Source of the DNA: Bacteroidetes bacterium ADurb.Bin145
GTDB lineage: Bacteria > Bacteroidota > Bacteroidia > Bacteroidales > VadinHA17
Length of the DNA: 64,000 bases
Assembly (NCBI GenBank): GCA_002070505.1
Contig: MWDJ01000001.1
Span: 216,918 to 280,917 of the forward strand
Direction: 5' to 3'
Under the pieces are notes generated by a model. The model was not told the DNA's origin. It saw nothing but the letters and a program-made list of their open reading frames with translations, and did not search any database. Position numbers and translations under genes: made by a program. Shown in pieces: positions 51,688 to 60,044 of this stretch. How positions within the stretch are numbered: position 1 is the stretch's first letter; each line of letters starts with the position of its first letter.

Positions 51688-53432
51688 GTACTGAAGACAA
51701 GAATATAACCACATTTAAAGCAATAGGCAATGTTGCGGGAATATTTACATTGGTCGTTGCAATAACTATGATATTCAGCCTGGTCCAGTTAAAAACTATT
51801 AATCCGCTGGACAATCCGGTTTTGCTTGCACTTAAGGAGCAATATGACAATGATCCTGACAATGCCAACCTCGCCGAACAGATACGGGCTATGGATCTGA
51901 TGGCACGGAAAGCATATTTTGCTTCCCGAAGGCAGATAGAGACAGGGTCGTACCTGCTGCTGGCCGGTGCAATTGTTTTTGTTTTTTGTCAGCGGTTTAT
52001 ATCAGGAAAAGAGAAGCTTACAGTATCCATTCCTGGTGAAAAGCCGGATGTCCTTTCAAGGCAAGAGATCGGCCGCCGTCTGTTGCTGTATTCTGCTCTT
52101 GTGATCACTGTCGGAGCAATATTTTCGTCCTTCCTTCTCAGGGGGTATCTGCCTGAGACCAGGCTGATGAAAAAAGAAAAGAAAGGTAAAGAACTGTTTG
52201 CAAATATCTTTAAGAAAGGCGACAAATCATCACAGGGAACGGACCAAACCGAAAACTTTGAAACAGCAGCTGATTTCAGTCCTGATAAGACAAATTTCCC
52301 TTCATTCAGAGGTCAGGACGGCAGGGGTATTGCAGGTGGTTCAGGATATCCTCTTGAATGGGATGGTGAAGAAGGCAAGAATATAAAATGGAAAGTCATT
52401 GTACCTGCATCCGGAAAGAGCTCACCGGTTATATGGGGTGACAGAATATTTCTTACAGGTGCAGAAGATAAAAAATGTGAAGTTTACTGTCTTGATAAAA
52501 AAACCGGAAAGCTTATCTGGACGGCTTCTGCATCAGGTATTGCAGGAGAACCGGAAACATTGCCTAAAATGGATACTGAGGCAGGTCTTGCTGTTTCGAC
52601 AGTGGCTGCCACTGCCGATGTCGTTTGTGCTATTTTTGCAAATGGCAATCTGGTCTGCCTGGATCACAACGGGGTACAGAAGTGGGCCAAGAACCTCGGA
52701 GTGCCGGAAAACGTATATGGTTATGCCTCCTCCCTTATAATACACGGAGATATCCTAGCGGTCCAATTTGATTCAAATGAAAAAATATCTCTGATGGGAT
52801 TTGACCTAGCATCAGGGGATCTCAGATATGAAGTCATCAGAAGGGGACGTGCAGTATGGTCATCTCCCGTTATTGGCAATTTCAACGGTACGCCCCAGAT
52901 CATAATTAACGGTAATCCGGAAGTTACTGCTTACGATCCTGTCAACGGTAAGGAGCTTTGGTCAGTAGAATGCATGAGCGGAGATGTTGCTCCTTCTGCT
53001 GCAGTAAATAGCAGGTTTATCTATGCGGTAACAGATTATGCAAAACTTGTTGCTATAAAGCCCGGAAATAAAGCATCAATAGTATGGGAAGATAACATGT
53101 TTACTCCTGATGTACCCAGTCCGGTGGCAACTGAAAAGTACCTGTTTGTACCGACAGGTTATGGAGATGTTGCCTGCTACAACGCAGAAAAAGGTGACAC
53201 GGCATGGACGCACTATTTTACGGATCCCTTCTATGCTTCACCAATAGTGGCAGACAGCAGGGTTTATATGCTTGACAGGACCGGTAAAATGCATATAATG
53301 GAAGCAGCTGGAAAATTCAATCTGCTTGCTGAATCGTCACTCGGGGAAGCAGTTGACTGTACTCCTGCTTTTTCCGATAACAGGATCTATATAAGAGGTA
53401 AGAATTATCTTTATTGCATCTCAGAAAATTGA
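51684..53432 (+). CDS. PQQ-like beta-propeller protein 3 with three N-terminal helices
   Basis: 582 residues. Helices at about 14-36, 90-110 and 132-154 precede an extracytoplasmic propeller that opens NFPSFRGQDGRGIAGG and has blades YCLDKKTGKLIWTAS, ICLDHNGVQKWAKN-like repeats and TAYDPVNGKELWSVE. A Lys-rich cytoplasmic loop (KKEKKGKELFANIFKKGDKS) sits between the last helix and the propeller. The multi-helix anchor is unusual for the family and suggests integration into a membrane complex. It starts within the NapH-like stop and ends within the start of the NuoE/F-like gene. Confidence 0.85.
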   Translation: MSTEDKNITTFKAIGNVAGIFTLVVAITMIFSLVQLKTINPLDNPVLLALKEQYDNDPDNANLAEQIRAMDLMARKAYFASRRQIETGSYLLLAGAIVFVFCQRFISGKEKLTVSIPGEKPDVLSRQEIGRRLLLYSALVITVGAIFSSFLLRGYLPETRLMKKEKKGKELFANIFKKGDKSSQGTDQTENFETAADFSPDKTNFPSFRGQDGRGIAGGSGYPLEWDGEEGKNIKWKVIVPASGKSSPVIWGDRIFLTGAEDKKCEVYCLDKKTGKLIWTASASGIAGEPETLPKMDTEAGLAVSTVAATADVVCAIFANGNLVCLDHNGVQKWAKNLGVPENVYGYASSLIIHGDILAVQFDSNEKISLMGFDLASGDLRYEVIRRGRAVWSSPVIGNFNGTPQIIINGNPEVTAYDPVNGKELWSVECMSGDVAPSAAVNSRFIYAVTDYAKLVAIKPGNKASIVWEDNMFTPDVPSPVATEKYLFVPTGYGDVACYNAEKGDTAWTHYFTDPFYASPIVADSRVYMLDRTGKMHIMEAAGKFNLLAESSLGEAVDCTPAFSDNRIYIRGKNYLYCISEN

Positions 53433-55852
53433 GCAGAAAGAACGACGATATTGTTAAATCAGAATGCGGATGTCAGCTTCCGGATATTGGTTCCGTAATA
53501 GCTGCTGTAGATGAGGTTGTTAAGTATACCGGACGGGAAAAAGATAAAGTGATCCTTATTTTGCAGGAAGTCCAGAAAAGGATCAATTATCTGCCATCGG
53601 AGGCCCTTAAGCGTATATGTGAAGTTACAGATATAACCCCGGGACAGATATCTGGGGTATCAACTTTTTATTCACAATTCCGTCACCTCCCGGTAGGAAA
53701 GCATATTATTAAGATATGTGCCGGCACTGCCTGCCATGTAAAGGGCTCTCAGCTTATTTCAGAATCATTTAAAAGGGTTCTTTCGATAGACGATTCAAGG
53801 AACAGTTCACCCGACAATATGTTTTCTATTGAGGAGGTAGCTTGCCTGGGTTGCTGCACTCTAGCTCCGGTGGTCCAGATCGATGGCAAGACATACGGAC
53901 ACGTAAAACCAACACAGACAGAAAATATCATTGATAATTTTCTGCGATCTCATGATAAGAATGTCGAACCCGAAAAGGAAGAAGATGGAAAAAGCTTTGA
54001 AGCTGAAGTAAGAATAGGACTCGGATCATGTTGCGTTGCAGGAGGAAGCAAAGAGATACTCTCAAAGCTCCTTGAGATAAAGGAAGGGTTTGGCCTTAAC
54101 ATAAAGGTCAAACCTGTAGGCTGTGTAGGAGTCTGCAACCAGACACCATTGCTCGAGATAGTCAAGCCAGATGACAATCATTTCAGATACACAAATGTAA
54201 GAAAGGGGCAGGTTGAGGAAATACTTTTAAAACACATCCGACCGGGGTCTGTAAACAACAGGTTCAGGTACAGGCTCAATGATCTTGCCGATACATTCCT
54301 CTCAGATGAAAAGCAGAGGAGCCCGATAAATCTTCCGGGAAATATAAGGGAAAAATATCTTGATAACTTCCTGAAAAAACAGATCCGGCTTGCTACCCTG
54401 CATAGTGGCATACTCACTCCTGATTCAATTGATGAATACTTACTGCTCGGCGGATTCGAAGCATTAAAAAAATCAATTTTTCTGCAAAAGCCATCCGATA
54501 TTATTGAAATTATCAATCAGAGCGGACTAAGGGGACGGGGTGGTGCAGGTTTCCGTACAGGTTTGAAATGGAGGATATCGGCTGATTCACCAGGATCTGT
54601 GAAATATGTTGTCTGCAATGGTGATGAAGGCGATCCGGGAGCTTTCATGGACAGGATGCTTCTCGAGTCATTTCCATACAGGATAATAGAAGGAATGCTC
54701 ATCGCCGGGTATGCAACAGGAGCAGCAGACGGGATATTTTATATAAGAGCTGAGTACCCACTGGCTGTTTCCAGGGTTAAGGATGCAATTAAGCAATGTT
54801 ATGAAAAGGGTTTTCTTGGTGAAAAAATCCAGGGATCAGGATTTACATTCAATATAAGGATCTTTGAAGGAGCCGGGGCCTTTGTATGCGGTGAAGAGAC
54901 AGCTCTTATTGCTTCGCTCGAAGGAAAACGTGGGACACCTCACCTGAGGCCTCCTTATCCGGCAGAAAAAGGATTCATGGAAAAACCTACACTGGTAAAT
55001 AACGTTGAGACTCTGGCACTGGTCCCATGGATAATCAATAATGGCGCTGAAGCATTTAATGAAATAGGAACAGAAAAAAGCAAAGGAACAAAAGTATTCG
55101 CTCTTGCCGGGAAAGTGGCACGAGGAGGACTTATTGAAGTGCCTATGGGAATTACGATCGGAGATATAATATACAATATTGGTGAGGGTGTGGCTGAGGG
55201 ACGAAAATTCAAGGCTGTGCAGATAGGCGGTCCGTCAGGAGGCTGCATCCCTGCCTCACTTGAAAATACTCCGATTGATTTTGAGCAGCTCACTGATATG
55301 GGAGCCATGATGGGATCAGGAGGAATGGTTGTACTTGACGATAGTGATTGCATAGTGGATGTAGCGAAGTACTTTCTTACTTTTACACATAAACAATCAT
55401 GCGGTAAATGTACATTCTGCCGTGTTGGTACAAAACTGATGCTTGATATTCTGACAAGACTCAGTGAAGGTAAAGCGAGTCTTATGGAAATAGATGAGCT
55501 GGAAAGGCTGGGTCAGTATGTAAAGGACGGAAGCCTGTGCGGGCTTGGTAAAACTGCTCCAAACCCTGTCCTGACCGGTTTGAAATACTTCAGGGAGGAA
55601 TATGAGGCACATGCTAAAGGATACTGTCCTGTAAAGAAATGCCGGGACCTCATCAAATATACTATAACAGATAAGTGTACAGGATGTACAAAATGCTCCC
55701 AGGAATGCCCGGTGAATGCAATCCCTTTCAGACCTTTTGAAAAACACGAGATCGATCTGACATTATGCACTAAATGTGATAATTGCAGGATCGTTTGTCC
55801 GGAAAACGCAGTAGAAATAGCAGATATTAATGATCAGCATAACAATAGATAA
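53429..55852 (+). CDS. NuoE-NuoF-like fusion, NAD(P)H-dependent flavin/Fe-S subunit (HydB-type)
   Basis: About 807 residues, starting at the TTG that overlaps the preceding TGA (a TTG at 53414 would overlap by 19 bases). A NuoE-like domain has CAGTACHVKG and CLGCCTLAPVVQIDG. A second thioredoxin-like [2Fe-2S] domain has GSCCVAGG and GCVGVCNQTP. The NuoF-like core has GRGGAGFRTGLKW, NGDEGDPGAFMDR, GAGAFVCGEETALIASLEG (FMN/NAD sites) and SCGKCTFCRVGTK. The C-terminus carries two [4Fe-4S] motifs (CTGCTKCSQECP, CTKCDNCRIVCP). It resembles HydB of bifurcating hydrogenases, but no hydrogenase large subunit is in the window. Confidence 0.92.
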   Translation: MSRKNDDIVKSECGCQLPDIGSVIAAVDEVVKYTGREKDKVILILQEVQKRINYLPSEALKRICEVTDITPGQISGVSTFYSQFRHLPVGKHIIKICAGTACHVKGSQLISESFKRVLSIDDSRNSSPDNMFSIEEVACLGCCTLAPVVQIDGKTYGHVKPTQTENIIDNFLRSHDKNVEPEKEEDGKSFEAEVRIGLGSCCVAGGSKEILSKLLEIKEGFGLNIKVKPVGCVGVCNQTPLLEIVKPDDNHFRYTNVRKGQVEEILLKHIRPGSVNNRFRYRLNDLADTFLSDEKQRSPINLPGNIREKYLDNFLKKQIRLATLHSGILTPDSIDEYLLLGGFEALKKSIFLQKPSDIIEIINQSGLRGRGGAGFRTGLKWRISADSPGSVKYVVCNGDEGDPGAFMDRMLLESFPYRIIEGMLIAGYATGAADGIFYIRAEYPLAVSRVKDAIKQCYEKGFLGEKIQGSGFTFNIRIFEGAGAFVCGEETALIASLEGKRGTPHLRPPYPAEKGFMEKPTLVNNVETLALVPWIINNGAEAFNEIGTEKSKGTKVFALAGKVARGGLIEVPMGITIGDIIYNIGEGVAEGRKFKAVQIGGPSGGCIPASLENTPIDFEQLTDMGAMMGSGGMVVLDDSDCIVDVAKYFLTFTHKQSCGKCTFCRVGTKLMLDILTRLSEGKASLMEIDELERLGQYVKDGSLCGLGKTAPNPVLTGLKYFREEYEAHAKGYCPVKKCRDLIKYTITDKCTGCTKCSQECPVNAIPFRPFEKHEIDLTLCTKCDNCRIVCPENAVEIADINDQHNNR

Positions 55853-56924
55853 CCATAAAGTCGCTGTAAAAGAAGGAGATACAATTCTCAAAGCGGCAGA
55901 GAAAGCGGGTATAGTTATTCCGACTCTCTGTCATAAGGATGGAGTGGAGCATTATTCGTCATGCATGGTATGTATTGTAAAAGACATAAAAAAGAACAGT
56001 TTTCTGCCATCCTGTTCTGCTATGGCAAAAGAGGGTATGGAAATAGATGCATCAGGTGAAGCAGTTATAATGATGCGCAAAAAAGCTGTAAGCATGCTCC
56101 TCACTGAGCACAGGGCTGAATGTGAAGCTCCGTGCAGGATAGTTTGTCCTGCCGGTTATAATATTCCATTAATGAACAGGATGCTGACAGCAGCCGATTA
56201 TGAGGGTGCTACAAATCTGATCCGCTCCGAAACTGCCGCTGAAGAACTAAAGTGTATTTCCTGTAAAGCATATTGTGAAAATGCATGCAGAAGGAAAAAG
56301 ATTGACGAGCCTTTGTCAATAAGAAATACAAGGATTTTCATATATGAGCATATAAACAGGCATGTGGCAGCGGATAAAGTTATAGATAATAATCTGAAGC
56401 CTGTAGTTCAAAAAAATGCTTCAATCGGGGAAGAACCGAATTTAAGAAAAAGGTTCTTTTCTAAAACTGGCCGTATCGAAGATAATGAATTGAAGGAATG
56501 GCTAAAGGAATGCTCCGGGGACGGAACAAGATACAGGGTTATAGATGATTTTGAGTCTGCCTCAAAAGAGGCCGGAAGCTGCATGCATTGTGATTGCCGT
56601 GCTGCCAGTAATTGTCGTTTAAGGGAAGTAGCAGAATCGTTATCTCTTAAAGATCCTTCAGGCAAGATTGTCAATCTGCCACTGGCTAAAAAGATAAATC
56701 ACCGAAGCGGCCTGATTTTTGAGAATGGTAAATGTATCAAGTGCGGTCTTTGTGTAAGGGTATGTGAAGACAGTAAAGAAGAACCTGTTCTTTGTTTCAT
56801 AAACAGGGGATTCATATCCGTTATATCAGAGCCACTTACTGAAGAGTTCGACAATACACTTATTACTCAGACAGATATATGTGTAAGTGTTTGTCCGACA
56901 GGAGCACTTGCAAAATTCAGATAA
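55830..56924 (+). CDS. NuoG-N-terminus-like Fe-S protein lacking a catalytic domain
   Basis: 364 residues with a [2Fe-2S] domain (TLCHKDGVEHYSSCMVCIVK, then SCSAMAKEG), then an ECEAPCRIVCPAGYNIPLMN segment that opens a GltD/dihydropyrimidine-dehydrogenase-like helical Fe-S region ending CISCKAYCENACRRK, a CMHCDCRAASNCRLRE motif, and a terminal cluster CIKCGLCVRVCEDSKEEP with VSVCPTGAL. In NuoG, FdhA or HydA a molybdopterin or H-cluster domain would follow; here the protein ends. The start ATG lies 23 bases inside the preceding gene and gives the natural ferredoxin N-terminus. It likely docks electrons to or from the NuoE/F-like partner. Confidence 0.88.
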   Translation: MISITIDNHKVAVKEGDTILKAAEKAGIVIPTLCHKDGVEHYSSCMVCIVKDIKKNSFLPSCSAMAKEGMEIDASGEAVIMMRKKAVSMLLTEHRAECEAPCRIVCPAGYNIPLMNRMLTAADYEGATNLIRSETAAEELKCISCKAYCENACRRKKIDEPLSIRNTRIFIYEHINRHVAADKVIDNNLKPVVQKNASIGEEPNLRKRFFSKTGRIEDNELKEWLKECSGDGTRYRVIDDFESASKEAGSCMHCDCRAASNCRLREVAESLSLKDPSGKIVNLPLAKKINHRSGLIFENGKCIKCGLCVRVCEDSKEEPVLCFINRGFISVISEPLTEEFDNTLITQTDICVSVCPTGALAKFR

Positions 56925-56930
56925 AGAGCC

Positions 56931-58046
56931 ATGAAGCTATTGAGTACAATATTTTTTATTTGTTTCTCAGCGCTGATGCTTGATGCACAGAACATGCAGG
57001 CCGACTGGCATATTTTCCGTGGCAAGGGAGATCTCTCAGGGAATTCGCTTCAGGATTTACCCGATTCACCTGTCCTATTATGGAGCTTAAGAACAAATGT
57101 CAGAACTAAATCGTCGCCTGTGGCTGGCGAAAAAATGATTTATTTTGGTAATGATAAAGGTACCCTTATAGCAGCAGGTGATGATGGAAAGATAAAATGG
57201 AAAGCTGAGACCGGGAAGACTACTGAAGCGGCTCCGCTTATCTGGTCCGATAAGGTCATCGTCGGATCAACAGATGGAAAGCTAAGGGCTTATAATAAGG
57301 CCAACGGGAAAACTGCATGGACGTATTCAACTGATAATCAGATACTGGGATCGGCCAATACATGGACAGTCAATAAAAGAACAGGAATTATTTTCGGCAG
57401 TTATGATTTCTATCTTCATTGCGTAGATCCGGTATCCGGAAAGTTTATCTGGAAGATGGAAACCGAGAATTATGTAAATGGAACGCCGGCAGTATCAGGG
57501 AACATGATAGTATTCGGAGGTTGCGACGGGATTATAAGGGTTGCTGATCCTGTATCGGGCAAGGAGAAAGACACAATAAATATCGGAGTTTATATTGCCT
57601 CCTCCCCTGCCCTATATTCCGGAAAAGCATGTTTTGGTGATTATGACGGAAATTTCTATTGTGTAGATCTTACTTCCGGAAAAATTGCCTGGGCAGTCAA
57701 TTCCTCGGAAGAAGGAGGATCCATTCTCGGAATTCCGGCTATCGGATATAACAATGTAGTGATCGGGAATGAAGACAAAAACATTTACTGCTATGACCTG
57801 CAGACAGGGAAGCTCAAATGGAAATTCAGGACTAATGGCAGGATAAGCGGATCAGCAGTCATTACACCGGGCAAGGTGCTTTTTGGAAGCGGAGACGGAT
57901 ATATTTACATCCTGGGATTAAAAGATGGCAAAAAGCTCTGGAGCTTCAATGCGGGGGCTCCTATCAGTTCTTCTCCCGCTCTGATGAATGGGCGGATTTA
58001 TTTCCTGACTGAGGACGGAAGGCTTCTTGCATTTGGAATCAAATAG
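56931..58046 (+). CDS. PQQ-like beta-propeller protein 4, secreted
   Basis: 371 residues with a cleavable signal peptide (MKLLSTIFFICFSALMLDAQ) and no transmembrane anchor, unlike the other propellers of the operon. Blades: LIAAGDDGKIKWKAETGKT, RAYNKANGKTAWTYSTD, HCVDPVSGKFIWKMETEN, RVADPVSGKEKDTI, YCVDLTSGKIAWAVN, YCYDLQTGKLKWKFRTNG and ILGLKDGKKLWSFN, a nearly complete set of G-K-x-x-W repeats. It lies 6 bases after the Fe-S gene. It is likely a soluble or outer-membrane-associated periplasmic partner. Confidence 0.9.
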   Translation: MKLLSTIFFICFSALMLDAQNMQADWHIFRGKGDLSGNSLQDLPDSPVLLWSLRTNVRTKSSPVAGEKMIYFGNDKGTLIAAGDDGKIKWKAETGKTTEAAPLIWSDKVIVGSTDGKLRAYNKANGKTAWTYSTDNQILGSANTWTVNKRTGIIFGSYDFYLHCVDPVSGKFIWKMETENYVNGTPAVSGNMIVFGGCDGIIRVADPVSGKEKDTINIGVYIASSPALYSGKACFGDYDGNFYCVDLTSGKIAWAVNSSEEGGSILGIPAIGYNNVVIGNEDKNIYCYDLQTGKLKWKFRTNGRISGSAVITPGKVLFGSGDGYIYILGLKDGKKLWSFNAGAPISSSPALMNGRIYFLTEDGRLLAFGIK

Positions 58047-58048
58047 TT

Positions 58049-59338
58049 ATGAAAATAGTATACATTATAACCGGATCCGGGGGTTCGTTCTATTGTGCGA
58101 ATTGTTACCGGGATATGCTTTATCTCAGGGCTATTAAAAAGGTTCCGGGGATCAGTGCGAGCGCCATTCCTTTGTACCTTCCGCCTGATGAAACAAATAT
58201 TGAAAGCGGTTTTGACAAAGAAGTATTCTTTGGAGCCATCTCCATGTTCCTGAGGGAAAAAGTCAGATTCCTGAGGAATATGCCTTCCTTTATGGACAAG
58301 ATATTTGATTCAAAACCTCTGCTGAAAATTGCAGCCCGGCAGGCAGGTGCAACACGTACGCATGGATACGAAGGTCTGACACTGAATATGATAGAAGGAG
58401 GCACTGCATTCCGGAAAGATGAAATGGACCGCCTTGTTGAACATCTTGTCAAAGGAGGCAAGCCTGACATAATTCACCTTTCCAATGCCCTGATAATCGG
58501 GATAGCAAAGCATATTAAAAAACGGATTAATGTAAAGATTGTCTGTTCACTTCTGAACGAGGATGACTGGATCGATGAAATGGACGAACCTTATCGTTCA
58601 CAGGCATGGAAAATGATCGCTAAGGAAGCACCGCATATTGATAATTTTGTAACTCCGAGCAACTATTTTAAGAATCTCTTCACTGCCAGAACAGGTTTAA
58701 AAAGCAGTAACATACATATTGTTCCGCTTGGCTTCGATCCTGAATTCACCATGCCTGCTACAAATGAATTGCATGACCCTGCCATTGGATTCTTTTCAAG
58801 AGTAAATTACCATAACGGATTCGATAAACTTGTTGATGCCTTTATTGATCTCAAGACAAAAAATGCTCTACCTGGTCTGACTTTGAATGTGTGTGGCGGG
58901 TTTACAGGTGATGATAAGCCATTCATCTCTTCACAGATGAGGAAAATAAGAGAAAAGGGGTTTCAGAAATGCGTCAGAATATTCCATGAGTTTCATGGAG
59001 AAAATAAGCTGGCGTTCTTCCGTTCGGTTGATGTGATAAGTGTTCCGGTAAGGAAATATGACGGTTATGGACTGTACATACTGGAAGCAAACAGTGCAGG
59101 TATTCCTGTAGTTCAGCCTTCAACCGGAGCCTTCCCCGAGATACTGGAAAAAACCGGAGGAGGGATAATCTATTCTCCGGATACTGTTGAAGAGTTATCA
59201 GCTGCATTGCTGAGATTGCTTAAGGACAGGAAATCAATAAATGAGTTTGGTGAAGCCGGAAGCAAGAGGGTAAGATCAGAATTGTCACTTTCGAGGATGT
59301 CCTCAGGATTATCAGCAGTATATAATAATATCTCCTGA
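58049..59338 (+). CDS. family-4-type glycosyltransferase
   Basis: 429 residues with two Rossmann halves. The donor-binding half has IGFFSRVNYHNGFDKLVDAF, then DVISVPVRKYDGYGLYILEA and GIPVVQPSTGAFPEIL, the GT1/GT4 nucleotide-sugar pattern with an E-x7-E-like motif. The N-terminus VYIITGSGGSFYCANCYRDM carries a C-x2-C not usual for this family. It starts 2 bases after the propeller gene and so belongs to the operon. A role in glycosylating an envelope component of the system is an inference from context. Confidence 0.85.
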   Translation: MKIVYIITGSGGSFYCANCYRDMLYLRAIKKVPGISASAIPLYLPPDETNIESGFDKEVFFGAISMFLREKVRFLRNMPSFMDKIFDSKPLLKIAARQAGATRTHGYEGLTLNMIEGGTAFRKDEMDRLVEHLVKGGKPDIIHLSNALIIGIAKHIKKRINVKIVCSLLNEDDWIDEMDEPYRSQAWKMIAKEAPHIDNFVTPSNYFKNLFTARTGLKSSNIHIVPLGFDPEFTMPATNELHDPAIGFFSRVNYHNGFDKLVDAFIDLKTKNALPGLTLNVCGGFTGDDKPFISSQMRKIREKGFQKCVRIFHEFHGENKLAFFRSVDVISVPVRKYDGYGLYILEANSAGIPVVQPSTGAFPEILEKTGGGIIYSPDTVEELSAALLRLLKDRKSINEFGEAGSKRVRSELSLSRMSSGLSAVYNNIS

Positions 59339-59360
59339 GGCTTTTATACTATAATATTAT

Positions 59361-60026
59361 ATGCTACGGTTAGAAAACATCTCAAAATCCTATCTTCAGC
59401 GCGGGCTGGTCCTTGATAAGCTTGACCTGCAGGTTAATAAGGGTGATTCACTGGCAATTACCGGACCATCGGGTTCCGGCAAAACAACACTGCTCAACAT
59501 AATCGGACTGATGGATCATCCTGATTCCGGTGATGTGTTTTTTAACGGATCTTCAATTTTGAGCTATGGCCCTGATGAATCAGCACGTTACAGGAACAGA
59601 AATATTGGTTTTGTTTTCCAGGATCATCTTCTGCTTTCGCATCTCAACATTAAGGAGAATATTCTTCTTCCCCTGCTCGCTTCAGGAAATCACAGGAATG
59701 ATTTTAAAGAAAAAGCTGAGTATGCCGGTGTGCTGATGGAGAAAACTGGTATAGCTTCCCTCGGTGATAAATTCCCGTTTCAGATCTCCGGTGGAGAAGC
59801 ACAACGGGCAACTCTTGTACGCGCTCTTGTAAATAAACCCTCCTTGCTGCTTGCTGATGAACCAACAGGTTCGCTTGACTCTAAAAACGCTTATCTTCTT
59901 GGTAATCTTCTCAGGGATTTAAATGAAGAGCTGGGAGTTACCCTGATTGTAGTTACGCACTCATCCGATCTGGCTTCAATGATGAAGCTCAATCTGAAGC
60001 TGGATAACGGCAGACTCGTCAAATGA
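59361..60026 (+). CDS. ABC transporter ATP-binding subunit, LolD/MacB type
   Basis: 221 residues, a single ABC domain. Walker A GPSGSGKTTLLNI, Q-loop VFQDHLLLSHLN, signature ISGGEAQRATLVRAL, Walker B LLLADEPTGSLDS and a switch His in VTHSSDL are all intact. It pairs with the FtsX-type permease encoded 18 bases downstream. Such ABC systems act on lipoproteins or as mechanotransmission pumps rather than classical importers. Confidence 0.93.
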   Translation: MLRLENISKSYLQRGLVLDKLDLQVNKGDSLAITGPSGSGKTTLLNIIGLMDHPDSGDVFFNGSSILSYGPDESARYRNRNIGFVFQDHLLLSHLNIKENILLPLLASGNHRNDFKEKAEYAGVLMEKTGIASLGDKFPFQISGGEAQRATLVRALVNKPSLLLADEPTGSLDSKNAYLLGNLLRDLNEELGVTLIVVTHSSDLASMMKLNLKLDNGRLVK

Positions 60027-60044
60027 TCTTTAAAAGTCTTCATA

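Noticed and set aside
53414-53428. TTG start at 53414 for the NuoE/F-like protein
   Set aside because: It adds five residues and a longer overlap; the TTG overlapping the preceding TGA at 53429 is the usual coupled arrangement.
53429-56924. Complete respiratory complex I or a hydrogenase operon
   Set aside because: No NuoB/C/D/H/L-type subunits and no H-cluster or Ni-Fe large subunit are present; only E/F/G-like pieces occur.
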